This document shows, piece by piece, positions 7,524 through 16,024 of a DNA stretch of 64,000 bases. The notes below the pieces were generated by a model. The model made no database searches. It saw nothing but the letters and a program-made list of their open reading frames with translations, and was not told the origin of the DNA. The translations under genes were made by a program, and so were the position numbers. The number at the start of each line of letters is the position of its first letter. Positions within the stretch are counted from its first letter, which is position 1. The stretch is from Candidatus Nanohaloarchaea archaeon (GTDB lineage: Archaea; Nanohalarchaeota; Nanosalinia; Nanosalinales; Nanosalinaceae), in NCBI GenBank assembly GCA_014297435.1, contig JACOQA010000002.1, forward strand, positions 124,001 through 188,000, read 5' to 3'.

Positions 7524-8060
7524 ATGGCTCGGGTGTTCACGGCTTTCGACATCGAGGACGAAAAAATCCTCGAAGAGCTTAGGGATATCCGAGATCGTTT
7601 TGACCTAGGTTTCAAACCCGTACCCTGTGAAAAGATGCATCTTACGTTCGAGTTCTTCAAGGATGTAGACGAAGATGGGATAGAGAAGCTCAAGAGATGT
7701 CTAGACGATGTTGAAGTCGGAAGCTTTCATTCAAGACTGAAAGGCGTGGGGGCTTTCCCCTCTCAGGAGCACACCCGGGTGGTCTGGGCTGGCGTTGAGA
7801 ACGGAAAGTTCCATAATTTATACCGCCGAGTGTCCTCTCACGGAGTTGAGTCTGACAACGGTTACGACTTCGTTCCGCACGTAACCCTTCTTAGGGTTGA
7901 AGATGTTAGTGGCGAGAGAAAGAGAAAGTTACGTAGAATGTTAAGAGAGTTCGAAGACCATGACTTTGGGGGTATAAAGGTCGATAAACTCAAGCTTTTC
8001 CGTTCGGATCTAAAACCTGAAGGATCCGAATACTCTGAATTATACGTGAAGAATCTTTGA
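7524..8060 (+). CDS. thpR: RNA 2',3'-cyclic phosphodiesterase (2H family)
   Basis: The protein has 178 residues from ATG7524. It carries the two HxT motifs that define the 2H phosphoesterase fold: HLT at 39-41 and HVT at 119-121. These act on 2',3'-cyclic phosphate ends of RNA and can ligate tRNA halves in vitro. The length (about 180) is standard. A much earlier in-frame start at 7215 would run antisense through the PRC-barrel gene and is rejected. Its stop codon overlaps the start of the next gene in TTGA, so the two are probably translationally coupled. Confidence 0.88.
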   Translation: MARVFTAFDIEDEKILEELRDIRDRFDLGFKPVPCEKMHLTFEFFKDVDEDGIEKLKRCLDDVEVGSFHSRLKGVGAFPSQEHTRVVWAGVENGKFHNLYRRVSSHGVESDNGYDFVPHVTLLRVEDVSGERKRKLRRMLREFEDHDFGGIKVDKLKLFRSDLKPEGSEYSELYVKNL

Positions 8061-8398
8061 AGTTTAAGCTATACGCTCTATCCGTCCTCTTATCGGTTAT
8101 AGGTCTAGGCATTATGTACGCTTCCTCTATCTATGTTGAACCGCCTGAGGTTAAAGTTGGATCTATCGATGCATCATGGAACGGAAAGCCGGTTAAGATC
8201 AAGGGTACAGTCCGAGGTCATACTAACGTTTCAAACAATATCTTCATCGATCTCAAAGATCCGACAGGTGAGATAACGGTTCTGAGCTTTGATTCGAAAA
8301 CTCGACTATCGAAAGGCGATCGTATTCAGGTTCAAGGTAACGTTGAACTTTATCGTGGAAAGGTCGAGGTTATCGCCAACAACATCACCAGAATATAG
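8057..8398 (+). CDS. Membrane-anchored OB-fold protein
   Basis: A 113-residue protein starting at TTG8057, overlapping the previous stop by four bases. One hydrophobic segment (about 4-24) is followed by a small OB-fold (about 45-110) of the tRNA_anti/nucleic-acid-binding kind, with KIKGTVRG, IFIDLKDPTGEITV and GDRIQVQGNV as its strands. Similar single-OB proteins occur widely in archaea, but their ligand is not known. The anchor suggests the OB domain faces outward or lines the membrane. The coupling to thpR may be only operonic. Confidence 0.75.
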   Translation: MKFKLYALSVLLSVIGLGIMYASSIYVEPPEVKVGSIDASWNGKPVKIKGTVRGHTNVSNNIFIDLKDPTGEITVLSFDSKTRLSKGDRIQVQGNVELYRGKVEVIANNITRI

Positions 8399-8420
8399 AA
8401 AATCATAACCTCGCCATTTA

Positions 8421-8695
8421 CGATCAATTTACTATCTTTCAGAACGATACGAACTATGATATAGTGTAATAATTATAGTAGAGTAACTATCTCGATTTTA
8501 TCGTGTGCTTCATCGCCGACTATACTAAAACCATACTATTATACTAAAGCCCCTATTTGACGATCATCGTCAACTATGCAGGAACTATACTATTATGATC
8601 CACTAACTATCTGACGTTAAAGTAACGATCAACGTGAACTATACCAGATCATAATCATTATTATCTACTATCTATCTACGATGATCACGAACTAT
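8421..8695. repeat. Iteron-like array of (CGATCA-CGTGA)ACTAT repeats in a convergent intergenic region
   Basis: Between two convergent genes (ends at 8398 and 8746), ACTAT occurs twelve times on the plus strand within 265 bases, starting at 8431, 8453, 8486, 8519, 8535, 8573, 8584, 8589, 8606, 8638, 8667 and 8691. It occurs only twice on the minus strand. Many intervals are multiples of about eleven (22, 33, 33, 11, 22, 32), so the copies face the same side of the helix. The fullest copies are 17 bases: CGATCATCGTCAACTAT (8561-8577), CGATCAACGTGAACTAT (8626-8642) and CGATGATCACGAACTAT (8679-8695), with shorter ones at 8421-8435 and 8445-8457. No promoter role is expected between two gene ends. 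An iteron or centromere-like site, or a structured RNA, is inferred. Confidence 0.6.
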
Positions 8696-8745
8696 TCTAA
8701 GCTATAATCATTATACTGAAGAACAAGAAATTTGGAGGAGAAGAA

Positions 8746-10242
8746 CTAGTTTTCTAGCTCAAGATTATAGATCTCTCCATACTTTCCACGAATATAATTC
8801 AGGAAGGGCTCAGAATTAATTGGCTCATTAGTAACTTTCTCTATAAGCTCCTCGGTTTTAAGCAATCTGCCCTTGGAATGGATGTGAGTTTTAAGCCAAT
8901 CCCTCAAGTCTTCAAACTCTCCGGATTCAATCTTTTTCTCCAAGCCCTCGACCTCTTCTTCTGCTTCACGGTATATCTGGGTGGCTAAAACACTTCCTAG
9001 GCTGTAGGTCGGGAAATAACCAAAGTTGCCCCATGCCCAGTGAATGTCCTGCATAACGCCCTCAGAATCTGTCTCAGGCTCCAAACCAAGGTATTTCTCC
9101 ATACGCTTGTTCCATTCTTCTGGAAGATCCTCCACCTCTATCTCTCCATTCATTAAGGCTCTTCCAATCTCGAACCTCAACACTATGTGAAGATGGTATG
9201 TAAGTTCATCCGCTTTCACACGGATCATATTATCCTCGTATACCTGATTGATCGACTCATAACAGTCCTGAATCGAGATCTCCTCGAACTTTTCCGGAAA
9301 CCTTTCCTCAAGCTTCGGAAGCATAAATTTCCAGAACTCCTTCGACCTACCAACCTGATTTTCCCAAAGTCTCGACTGAGACTCGTGTACAGAAAGCTCT
9401 CTAGCCCCTCCTCTAGGAGTGGCGTAATCTCCCTCCGGAAGACCTAACTGGTACAGTGCATGACCCAACTCGTGTATTGTAGGCATAAGCGAACCCGAAA
9501 GATCTCCTTGCTCAATACGAGTAGTTATACGTGTATCAAAGGTGTTTCCCGAAGTGAAAGGATGTTCGGAGCAGTCAAGTCGACCGTTTTTCTTGTCAAA
9601 ACCAAGAAGCTCCGCCAACTCATGATTGAGCTCCATCTCTTCTTCGTCCTCGAAGTCTCCCTTGAATGCATTTTGCTCTATATCTTCAGCTTCAGATATT
9701 TTCTCAACAATAGGTACAAGACCTTTCTTCAAGTTCTTTAGAACTTTCTCCATTGTTTCGTAGCCTATATACGGCTCATAATCCTTGAACAATACCTTGT
9801 AGGGCTCTTCATCTGGATTAATCTGGTTAGCATAGCGACGCTTTAATTCAACTAGTTCTCTAAGTTCTTCAGCAAAAAGCTCATAATTATCCTCTTTCTT
9901 TGCTTTCTTCCAGGCATTTACAGCCTCTGACTCTTTCTGAGACATCTTCTCCATCAAATCTGCAGAAACACTCTTCATTCTTTCACGTTCACGTTCAATC
10001 TCACGAACATTAGCCTTCTGGCTTTTATCTAGATCGCGCCTATCTATTGATTCCAAAAGCTCTCCAAGTCGTTCCGAAACAAGTTTCTCATGCCTTAGTT
10101 TCGTCAAAACACTCTTCTGCTTTGATCGAGCTTCTAAACCTTTTTCAGGCATCATTACTTCTTCATCCCAGCCCAGAACGCCTACGGCTTCCTCAAGATT
10201 TCCTAGAACCTTTACCTCTTTTTCGAACTCTTCGTAGCTCAT
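8746..10242 (-). CDS. Carboxypeptidase Taq, M32 metallocarboxypeptidase
   Basis: The 498-residue cytoplasmic zinc carboxypeptidase removes C-terminal residues with broad specificity except proline. All M32 landmarks are present: the DTRITTR segment (236-242), the zinc motif HELGH (257-261), HESQS with the third zinc ligand Glu287, and the C-terminal block WAWGNFGYFPTYSLG. The length is normal. It is divergent from an M29 aminopeptidase gene 61 bases away. With two M29-like enzymes and PepF it makes a peptidase-rich segment, suggesting peptide use or turnover. Confidence 0.94.
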   Translation of the reverse strand: MSYEEFEKEVKVLGNLEEAVGVLGWDEEVMMPEKGLEARSKQKSVLTKLRHEKLVSERLGELLESIDRRDLDKSQKANVREIERERERMKSVSADLMEKMSQKESEAVNAWKKAKKEDNYELFAEELRELVELKRRYANQINPDEEPYKVLFKDYEPYIGYETMEKVLKNLKKGLVPIVEKISEAEDIEQNAFKGDFEDEEEMELNHELAELLGFDKKNGRLDCSEHPFTSGNTFDTRITTRIEQGDLSGSLMPTIHELGHALYQLGLPEGDYATPRGGARELSVHESQSRLWENQVGRSKEFWKFMLPKLEERFPEKFEEISIQDCYESINQVYEDNMIRVKADELTYHLHIVLRFEIGRALMNGEIEVEDLPEEWNKRMEKYLGLEPETDSEGVMQDIHWAWGNFGYFPTYSLGSVLATQIYREAEEEVEGLEKKIESGEFEDLRDWLKTHIHSKGRLLKTEELIEKVTNEPINSEPFLNYIRGKYGEIYNLELEN

Positions 10243-10303
10243 AACGCACTTTTTGCTCGGACAAGATAAAAAACATTCACGCTCTAAAACTTCTATAGAA
10301 CAG

Positions 10304-11425
10304 ATGAAGACCTCAGAAGACCCCCGGCTAAAGAAATACGCAGAAACACTAGTTGAAAGATCAGCAGAGGTTGAGAAAGGAGACGACGTCTACATTCTCG
10401 TCAAATCACTTGAGGCCTTACCGCTTTTCGAAGAGGTCAGACGCCAGGTGATAGATAAAGGCGGTTTCCCGCACGAGAAAATTCTTTACGATACGCAGTC
10501 CGGCGAAAACAACGATTACTACTGGATGAAGAACGCCTCGGAGGAACAGCTGGAGAGAACTTCGGAAGCAGAACTTGAGTTCATGGAAAAAATGGACTCC
10601 TTTATCAAGATCAAAGGACTGGAGAACAATCGTTCTTTGAGCGATATCGACCCCCAGAGAATATCTACCTGGGGAGAAACTACCGACAAGATAAAAGAAG
10701 CAAGAATAGATACCAAGTGGGCTCTATGTGCCTTCCCAACAAACGCCTTGGCTCAACAGTCGGAAATGGCAACAGAAGAATTTGAAGAATTCATCTTCAA
10801 AGCAGTAAACAACACCGACTGGAAAGAACTAGAGAGGAAGAACGAAGAGATAAAACAGATGTTTGATAAAGCCCAGAAAGTACGCATAAAGGATGAAAAC
10901 ACAGATCTAAGCTTCAGTATCGAAGATCGTGAAGGAGTTAGCTCTATAGGTCGGAGAAATATTCCGGACGGCGAAGTATTCTACGCTCCAAGAAAAGACA
11001 GCTTTGATGGGAAAATAAGTTTCGAACACCCTGTAAACGCTAGAGGGAAAGAAGTTTCAGGCATCGAGCTGACGTTCGAGGACGGCGAACTCGTAGAATA
11101 CACAGCGGATACGAACCAAGAATTCCTAGAAAAAATGATTGAAACTGACGAAGGATCAAAATACGTGGGCGAGTTCGGTATCGGCACCAACAGAAATATT
11201 GACCGCTACATCAAGTACACCTTGTTTGATGAAAAGATCGGCGGAACTGTTCACTTCGCGCTCGGTCGAGCTTACAAGATGAATTTCTCCGAGGAAAACA
11301 TGGCTGAACGTAACGAGTCCAGCATCCATTGGGACATTGTCAAAGACCTTAGAAAAAGAGTTGGCGGCGGCAAGATAATACTTGACGGAGAAGTTGTCCA
11401 GAAAAATGGAGAATGGGTTTACTGA
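10304..11425 (+). CDS. Aminopeptidase of peptidase family M29
   Basis: The protein has 373 residues from ATG10304; an upstream in-frame start at 10253 would reach back towards the divergent gene. M29 enzymes (AmpS/AmpT/AmpII type) are two-metal cytoplasmic aminopeptidases. The conserved metal-ligand blocks are visible near the C-terminus: VGEFGIGTN, DEKIGGTVHFALG and SIHWD. The length is slightly shorter than the usual 410. Its end overlaps the convergent pepF by seven bases. A second, more divergent copy lies at 14586-15536. Confidence 0.9.
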   Translation: MKTSEDPRLKKYAETLVERSAEVEKGDDVYILVKSLEALPLFEEVRRQVIDKGGFPHEKILYDTQSGENNDYYWMKNASEEQLERTSEAELEFMEKMDSFIKIKGLENNRSLSDIDPQRISTWGETTDKIKEARIDTKWALCAFPTNALAQQSEMATEEFEEFIFKAVNNTDWKELERKNEEIKQMFDKAQKVRIKDENTDLSFSIEDREGVSSIGRRNIPDGEVFYAPRKDSFDGKISFEHPVNARGKEVSGIELTFEDGELVEYTADTNQEFLEKMIETDEGSKYVGEFGIGTNRNIDRYIKYTLFDEKIGGTVHFALGRAYKMNFSEENMAERNESSIHWDIVKDLRKRVGGGKIILDGEVVQKNGEWVY

Positions 11426-13203
11426 ACCAGTTCCTCCATCTGATCCAACCTTTTCTCATACCTGTCCATAGCCTTCTCAAAAGGCTCTTTCGTTGTTAGA
11501 TCCACTCCTGAACCTTTAAGCAGCTCTACCGGATAATCTGAAGACCCTGATCCAAGCATCTCTAGATAGTCTTCGACAGCGCCTTCTTCACCGTTCATAA
11601 TTCTTGAGACTATGTCCAGTGCGGAGCTGATGCCTGTTGAGTACTGAAAGACGTAGAAATTGTAGTAGAAGTGCGGTATCCTCATCCATTCCCTCTTAAT
11701 TCTTTCGTCTATCCCGACATTTGAGTAGTACTTGGATTTAAGCTCTCCGTATACTTCGTTAAGCTCCTCAGCGGTAAGTGCTTCGCCGTTTTCGACTTTC
11801 TCATGTATCTCTTGCTCAAACTCAGCGAACATAGTCTGCCTGAAGAACGTGCTTCGAAAGTTCTCCAAGAAATGGCTTAAGACATGTTTACGGAACTCTT
11901 CATCCTCAACATTATTCAAAAGATGTCTCGCCAGCAAGGCTTCATTAACCGTTGATGCGACCTCCGCAACAAAGATTTCGTAGCCGCTGTAAATGTATGG
12001 CTGGCTTTCCTTCGCAAGTTTTGAGTGCATCGAGTGTCCAAGCTCGTGTGCAAGCGTAAACATCGAAGAAACATCGTTCTGATAGTTCAAAAGAATGAAA
12101 GGTTTCGTATCGTATGCGCCTCCCGAATAAGCTCCAGAACGTTTGCCTTTGTTCTCGTAGACATCGATCCAGCCCGATTCTAGACCTTCGCGTAGTTTCT
12201 CTTGATATTCTTCACCTAGAGGTTTCACCGCCTCAATTACGTGCTCTTTTGCGTCCTCGTATTCAATTTCAGGGGATTCAGATTCTGCAAGAGGCATGTA
12301 GATGTCATGCATCTTCATCTCGTCTACCTCCAAAACCTTCTTCTTAAGTTCCGCATGTCTTTGAACAAGATCTGCGTTCTGGCTCGCAACATCCACAAGA
12401 TTATCATAAACCTCTATAGGAATGTTAGAGTCGTTCAAGGATCTTTCTCTGGCAGAATCATAGTTCCTGTTCTCCGCCAGTTTGACATCCTTCTTTACCT
12501 GTGTCTCCATAGTGGTTGAAATAGTGTTCCTAAACTCGTGAAGCCTGTCGTAAACTCTTTTGTAAACTTTTCTTCTTTTCTCTCTGTCTTTATCCTGTAA
12601 GAGCGTGGTAAAGTTCGATTTAGTGATTTCTATGCTTTCGTCTCCGTGCTCGATTTGTCCAAACTCGATATCCGCATTTGTCAGAATCGAATAGGTGTTT
12701 GAAGATCCGGAAAGAACGTCCCCAAGACTTGAAAGAACGTTTTCAACTTCCTTCGAACGTGTATGCTTTTCTCTCCTGAGAATGTCATCAAAGTACTGTT
12801 CGTACTTTGCAAGCTGTTTTTCCTCCCCCATGAAGTTCTCGATTTTTTCTCTGCCTGCCTCCTGGATCTCGGGAACCACGAAGCTTGTTGCGCTGGAAAA
12901 TCTTGTTCCCAGGCTTGAAGCTCTTGATTTGAGCGCCTGGAAATCCTGAACACGAGTATCCTCGTCGTACTTCATTCTGGCGTAACGGGAAAGTTTTTCT
13001 AACCGCCTGTTTGCATCCTCTCTCAGCTCCAAAAATTCGATAAGACTCTCTGGAGAGTTACAGATTTCTCCCTCAAACTCATTCAGTTTGATTATGTCTT
13101 CTTTTACTTTCTCGAAGTCTTTCTCCCATTCTTCAGTGTTATTGTAGATGGATTCGACATCCCACTTGTATTTTCCATCAACCTCGTTTCTTTCCCGAAC
13201 CAT
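11419..13203 (-). CDS. pepF: Oligoendopeptidase F, M3B metallopeptidase
   Basis: The 594-residue cytoplasmic zinc endopeptidase cleaves peptides of roughly 6-20 residues. The start region (EVDGKYKWDVESIY) matches the family's usual first helix. The catalytic HELGH lies at 386-390 after the conserved YDTKPFILLNY segment, with the third ligand Glu in FVAEVAST about 25 residues later. Length and order are normal. It lies back to back with the M29 gene (seven-base overlap of ends) and divergent from fxsA. Confidence 0.94.
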   Translation of the reverse strand: MVRERNEVDGKYKWDVESIYNNTEEWEKDFEKVKEDIIKLNEFEGEICNSPESLIEFLELREDANRRLEKLSRYARMKYDEDTRVQDFQALKSRASSLGTRFSSATSFVVPEIQEAGREKIENFMGEEKQLAKYEQYFDDILRREKHTRSKEVENVLSSLGDVLSGSSNTYSILTNADIEFGQIEHGDESIEITKSNFTTLLQDKDREKRRKVYKRVYDRLHEFRNTISTTMETQVKKDVKLAENRNYDSARERSLNDSNIPIEVYDNLVDVASQNADLVQRHAELKKKVLEVDEMKMHDIYMPLAESESPEIEYEDAKEHVIEAVKPLGEEYQEKLREGLESGWIDVYENKGKRSGAYSGGAYDTKPFILLNYQNDVSSMFTLAHELGHSMHSKLAKESQPYIYSGYEIFVAEVASTVNEALLARHLLNNVEDEEFRKHVLSHFLENFRSTFFRQTMFAEFEQEIHEKVENGEALTAEELNEVYGELKSKYYSNVGIDERIKREWMRIPHFYYNFYVFQYSTGISSALDIVSRIMNGEEGAVEDYLEMLGSGSSDYPVELLKGSGVDLTTKEPFEKAMDRYEKRLDQMEELVQ

Positions 13204-13232
13204 GTTTGAAAGTTGTCTGACAAACTTAAAAC

Positions 13233-13616
13233 ATGCTCCGATACCTTGTATTGCTCTTCATGCTACCCTTCATAGATCTTTACGTTCTCGTGGAGCTAAC
13301 CGGTCATATAGGCATATTGAACACTTTGCTGGTTATCCTGGCAACCGGGATTATAGGAGCAGAGGTGGTCCGGAGGGAAGGGCTGAAGGTTGTTAGAAAA
13401 ATGAGCTCTTCGGTTACTGCCGAAGAAGTTTCACGCAACATGTTGGAAGGTGCCTTACTTGCAATAGGCGGACTAATGCTTATCACTCCTGGACTTATAA
13501 CCGATTTGCTTGGTCTGGTGCTTGTTTTCGGTCCAACCCGACAAAGAATAATGCTTAAAATTGTAGGAAGGTTCAAAAATAGTTCAAACGTGCGCTTTGA
13601 GGTAGAGACCTTCTAA
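13233..13616 (+). CDS. fxsA: FxsA family membrane protein
   Basis: A 127-residue integral membrane protein. It has the FxsA pattern: an N-terminal pair of helices with PFIDLYVLVELTGHIG, a cytoplasmic loop (RREGLKVVRKM), then GALLAIGGLMLITPGLITD and GLVLVFGPTR. In E. coli FxsA relieves F-plasmid exclusion of phage T7, but its general role is unknown. It overlaps the convergent next gene by four bases. Confidence 0.88.
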   Translation: MLRYLVLLFMLPFIDLYVLVELTGHIGILNTLLVILATGIIGAEVVRREGLKVVRKMSSSVTAEEVSRNMLEGALLAIGGLMLITPGLITDLLGLVLVFGPTRQRIMLKIVGRFKNSSNVRFEVETF

Positions 13617-14308
13617 CGTATCGAGAACATAAAGACAAGCGCGAAAACAGTCAAACCTAACTCGGAAGGCACTCCAAGACCGAAAAGAGATGCAGCTATC
13701 GTAAGTAATACAAAACCTCCTGCGCGCCTCACGTAGTCTATATTCACAAGACTTACGACCTCCGATAAAATGTAAAGCATGCCTGCAGCTACGAAAGAGG
13801 TCGCTAAGGCAGGAAAGACGTACTCAAAGCTGAAAGTTATGCTCGAGGGCGCTTTAACCGATAAAACAATTCCTGTGAGCAGTATGCCGGGAACCGAAAA
13901 CTTCTCTGCATAACGGACCTCAAGCATTTGAAAGCCTATAGCTGAAAGTGCAACCCCTGCAGCCAGCCTTATACTCTCAAGATTAACCAGCTGGGCGTAA
14001 ACCGGCGCCACCAAAGATACCAGAATTGAGCCCAGCACAACCGGCGGCAAAGCTTTCAAAACCATCCTCCTTGCCTCTGACGGTGTTTCCGATTCAGAAC
14101 AAAGTACAGCTAACGCTCCAGCTCCCGCAAACACTGTGAGAGCTACCGAAATCATGCTTGAAAACGTGTCAACCCCTCCTGACACCAGTAAAGTGGCGAA
14201 AACTCCATCCACGAGAGGAAGACACATGATAAACACTAGTCTGCGAGTTCCTTTATCGTATCGATCGAGAAGCCATGAAGCGCCGTAGCTAAGTCTTTCC
14301 GGAACCAT
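13613..14308 (-). CDS. Polytopic membrane protein, DUF5794-like
   Basis: A 231-residue protein with about six to seven transmembrane helices after a short charged N-terminus (LLDRYDKGTRRLVFIMCLPLVDG). The pattern 'LPLVDGVFATLLVSGG' recalls a haloarchaeal membrane family annotated DUF5794; I give that name with moderate confidence. No catalytic motif is visible. It is convergent with fxsA. The function is unknown. Confidence 0.65.
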   Translation of the reverse strand: MVPERLSYGASWLLDRYDKGTRRLVFIMCLPLVDGVFATLLVSGGVDTFSSMISVALTVFAGAGALAVLCSESETPSEARRMVLKALPPVVLGSILVSLVAPVYAQLVNLESIRLAAGVALSAIGFQMLEVRYAEKFSVPGILLTGIVLSVKAPSSITFSFEYVFPALATSFVAAGMLYILSEVVSLVNIDYVRRAGGFVLLTIAASLFGLGVPSELGLTVFALVFMFSIR

Positions 14309-14341
14309 TTACAGAAAAACACCTCGTGGCTCCGGAGCCGC

Positions 14342-14443
14342 CTAATTAAACATCTTGGCTCCGGCAAACATCCAATTAAAGTCAAACTTCATACCTGACA
14401 GCAGCTGTCCAGAAGAACGCGTTTTCGTGGTTGCTGCCGTCAT
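14342..14443 (-). CDS. Possible 33-residue leaderless small protein
   Basis: ATG14443 opens a frame of 33 codons ending at TAG 14342-14344, with the C-terminal stretch GMKFDFNWMFAGAKMFN. A strong AT box, TTTAAATTAA on the minus strand (about 14466-14475), lies 27-28 bases before the ATG, the expected leaderless geometry. Nothing else explains this promoter-like box, because the neighbouring minus-strand gene starts 135 bases away. The family is not recognised. Confidence 0.35.
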   Translation of the reverse strand: MTAATTKTRSSGQLLSGMKFDFNWMFAGAKMFN

Positions 14444-14585
14444 AGGAGCGAAATTTGAGGCCAGATTAATTTAAATCTTATGAACCTCTCCTTCCTCGGC
14501 ACTCTCCTAAAAAGATAATCTGTGCCATCCTTGCAGGCCATTCACCTTTCTAAATATTAATCGCCTTTTGAATTAGCTTAAGCCT

Positions 14586-15536
14586 CTATAAATCGAACAT
14601 AGGCTCGCCCTCATCTAGGACCTTTCTATCATCAAACCAGACCGTAGGACTCTCGCATACAGTGTCCCAGTGAATTCCACAAGGGTTAGATCTTTCATCC
14701 GAAACATAAGTCGTGTTATCTCCGAAAGCAATATGGACTGTTCCAAGCACTTTCTCATCCTGTAGAACATTTCCGATTAATTCGGCTTCAGGGTTTGTAC
14801 CGAAACCGAACTCGGCGATTCTACGGGAACAAGGCTTTTCCTCGAACGCTTCAGCTAACTCAGAACTCTTAGCCTCTTCAGGATGCTCGATCGCCACGAC
14901 CTCGCCGTCTTCAATCTCAACCTTAGTTCCTGAAGGAGCGAACGGGAAGTGGTCTATCACAAGAACTCCGCTAATATTTTCGGGGAAGCCCCCAGTCTCT
15001 CCTGCAGGTATGTTCCCAATACCGCCTTTTTCCGTGATTATGCCCCCGTCCAGAATATATGTATCTATATCAACATCGAACTCTATCTTCGTCCCTGAAG
15101 GAGTTTCTATCCTCACTCTTTCGCTCTGTTCAAGCATAGAGTAGACTTTCTCCGTTATTTGGTCCACTCTCTCGTAGTCTGCCTGGATTGAGGTGTTCCA
15201 TACCTGCTTGTCCACTTGGGGAAGAGTTGCAACCCTCGAACCGGAATCACATGCTTCCTTCCTGGCTTCAGTGTGTGAAAGAGACTTGTTTGTCGGTGCG
15301 ATCACAACGTCAAACTCTTTCATTTTCTCCAAAACATTTTCCGGAGGTTCGTCACCATGGCTCTCAGGCTCCTCGTACTCTAGAAGTTGATGTTCAATAT
15401 CTTTTGACTTGAGAACTTCCAGTAGAGAATCAATAAGGTTTTGGTCGTTCGAATCGTTCAAGACCAGAACTTTTTCGTTTTCCTTGATTTTCAGGCACTG
15501 GTCAACTATTGTTTCTGCCCCCTTCTTCAGGCTCAT
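14586..15536 (-). CDS. M29-like aminopeptidase paralogue
   Basis: A 316-residue relative of M29 aminopeptidases. The C-terminal metal blocks are kept: AEFGFGTN, DEKVLGTVHIAFGDN and GIHWD, so it is probably active. Several archaeal proteins of this shorter form are annotated as leucyl aminopeptidase or thermophilic metalloprotease. It is about 60 residues shorter than the copy at 10304, mainly in the N-terminal domain. It stands alone, with the next minus-strand gene starting 243 bases upstream. Confidence 0.82.
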   Translation of the reverse strand: MSLKKGAETIVDQCLKIKENEKVLVLNDSNDQNLIDSLLEVLKSKDIEHQLLEYEEPESHGDEPPENVLEKMKEFDVVIAPTNKSLSHTEARKEACDSGSRVATLPQVDKQVWNTSIQADYERVDQITEKVYSMLEQSERVRIETPSGTKIEFDVDIDTYILDGGIITEKGGIGNIPAGETGGFPENISGVLVIDHFPFAPSGTKVEIEDGEVVAIEHPEEAKSSELAEAFEEKPCSRRIAEFGFGTNPEAELIGNVLQDEKVLGTVHIAFGDNTTYVSDERSNPCGIHWDTVCESPTVWFDDRKVLDEGEPMFDL

Positions 15537-15581
15537 ATAATCTTATAGTTTTTCAGAGACGGAGTTAAGTTAGTGGCGGGA

Positions 15582-15779
15582 TCAGCTTAGTCTAACCGAA
15601 GTCCCTCTTCCGTTATCGACGAACTCTAGTTTTTCTTCGCGTGCCAGCCATCCGATCGCCATATTTACTTTGGTGCGCGGTGCATCAACTGCTTTTGTGA
15701 CTCCTGAAACGGAGGTTTCGCCCTCTTCTTCGAGGAAACGCCAAACGTAGCCAGCAAGTTCGCCCATTCTTTCCTGCAT
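15582..15779 (-). CDS. Winged-helix domain protein (DUF2582 type)
   Basis: A 65-residue protein consisting of one winged-helix domain: WRFLEEEGETSVSGVTKAV is the first helix and turn, TKVNMAIGWLAREEKLEF the recognition helix region, and the C-terminal wing ends NGRGTSVRLS. This matches the small DUF2582 winged-helix family found in archaea and Bacteroidetes. It may bind DNA, but no target is visible. It sits beside the tRNA gene on the opposite strand. Confidence 0.75.
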   Translation of the reverse strand: MQERMGELAGYVWRFLEEEGETSVSGVTKAVDAPRTKVNMAIGWLAREEKLEFVDNGRGTSVRLS

Positions 15780-15869
15780 GGAACTAACCTAAGTTCTAAT
15801 TACCGGATCTGGTTTAAGTGGGTTCGGCATCGAACCCTTTAACACAATTACCTACCTAGTCGGTTCTGT

Positions 15870-15944
15870 GCCTCGGTGGCTCAGCCTGGCTAGAGCGGTC
15901 CCCTCGTAAGGGACAGATCCCGGGTTCAAATCCCGGTCGGGGCT
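15870..15944 (+). tRNA. tRNA-Thr (anticodon CGT)
   Basis: The 75-base gene folds fully. The acceptor stem is GCCTCGG with TCGGGGC (two G-U pairs) and the discriminator is T, usual for archaeal tRNA-Thr. The D-arm is GCTC/GAGC, the anticodon stem GTCCC/GGGAC around loop CTCGTAA (anticodon CGT at positions 34-36), and the variable loop has five bases. The T-arm is CCGGG/CCCGG with TTCAAAT. No intron and no encoded CCA. A CTTTAAC box near 15837-15843 is about 29 bases upstream, and a T-run follows at about 15952-15958. Confidence 0.95.
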
Positions 15945-15949
15945 TCTGA

Positions 15950-15960
15950 GTTTTTTTCTA
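15950..15960 (+). terminator. T-run after the tRNA gene
   Basis: A run of seven T residues starts about eight bases after the tRNA discriminator base and is the likely termination site for its transcript. Confidence 0.5.
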
Positions 15961-15977
15961 GATCAGCACCCCTTAAC

Positions 15978-15993
15978 GTAAAGCATGCTTTAC
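15978..15993. promoter_or_regulatory. Perfect 16-base palindrome GTAAAGCATGCTTTAC, operator of the DUF2178/HTH pair
   Basis: GTAAAGCATGCTTTAC is an exact inverted repeat and abuts the AT box TTTTTAAAT (15995-16003) that serves the gene at 16025. A dimeric HTH repressor bound here would block TBP/TFB. The obvious candidate is the XRE-type protein encoded downstream at 16443, giving autoregulation; that link is inference. Confidence 0.55.
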
Positions 15994-16024
15994 ATTTTTA
16001 AATGTCAAGTTTCCTTTACACCAT

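Noticed and set aside
8421..8695. CRISPR array
   Set aside because: Repeats are short (5-17 bases), degenerate and irregularly spaced, and no cas genes are present.
14309..14380. Repeated TGGCTCCGG followed by AATTAAA near 14327 and 14356
   Set aside because: Only two copies; one sits in a short palindrome and neither is linked to a promoter, so chance or local duplication suffices.
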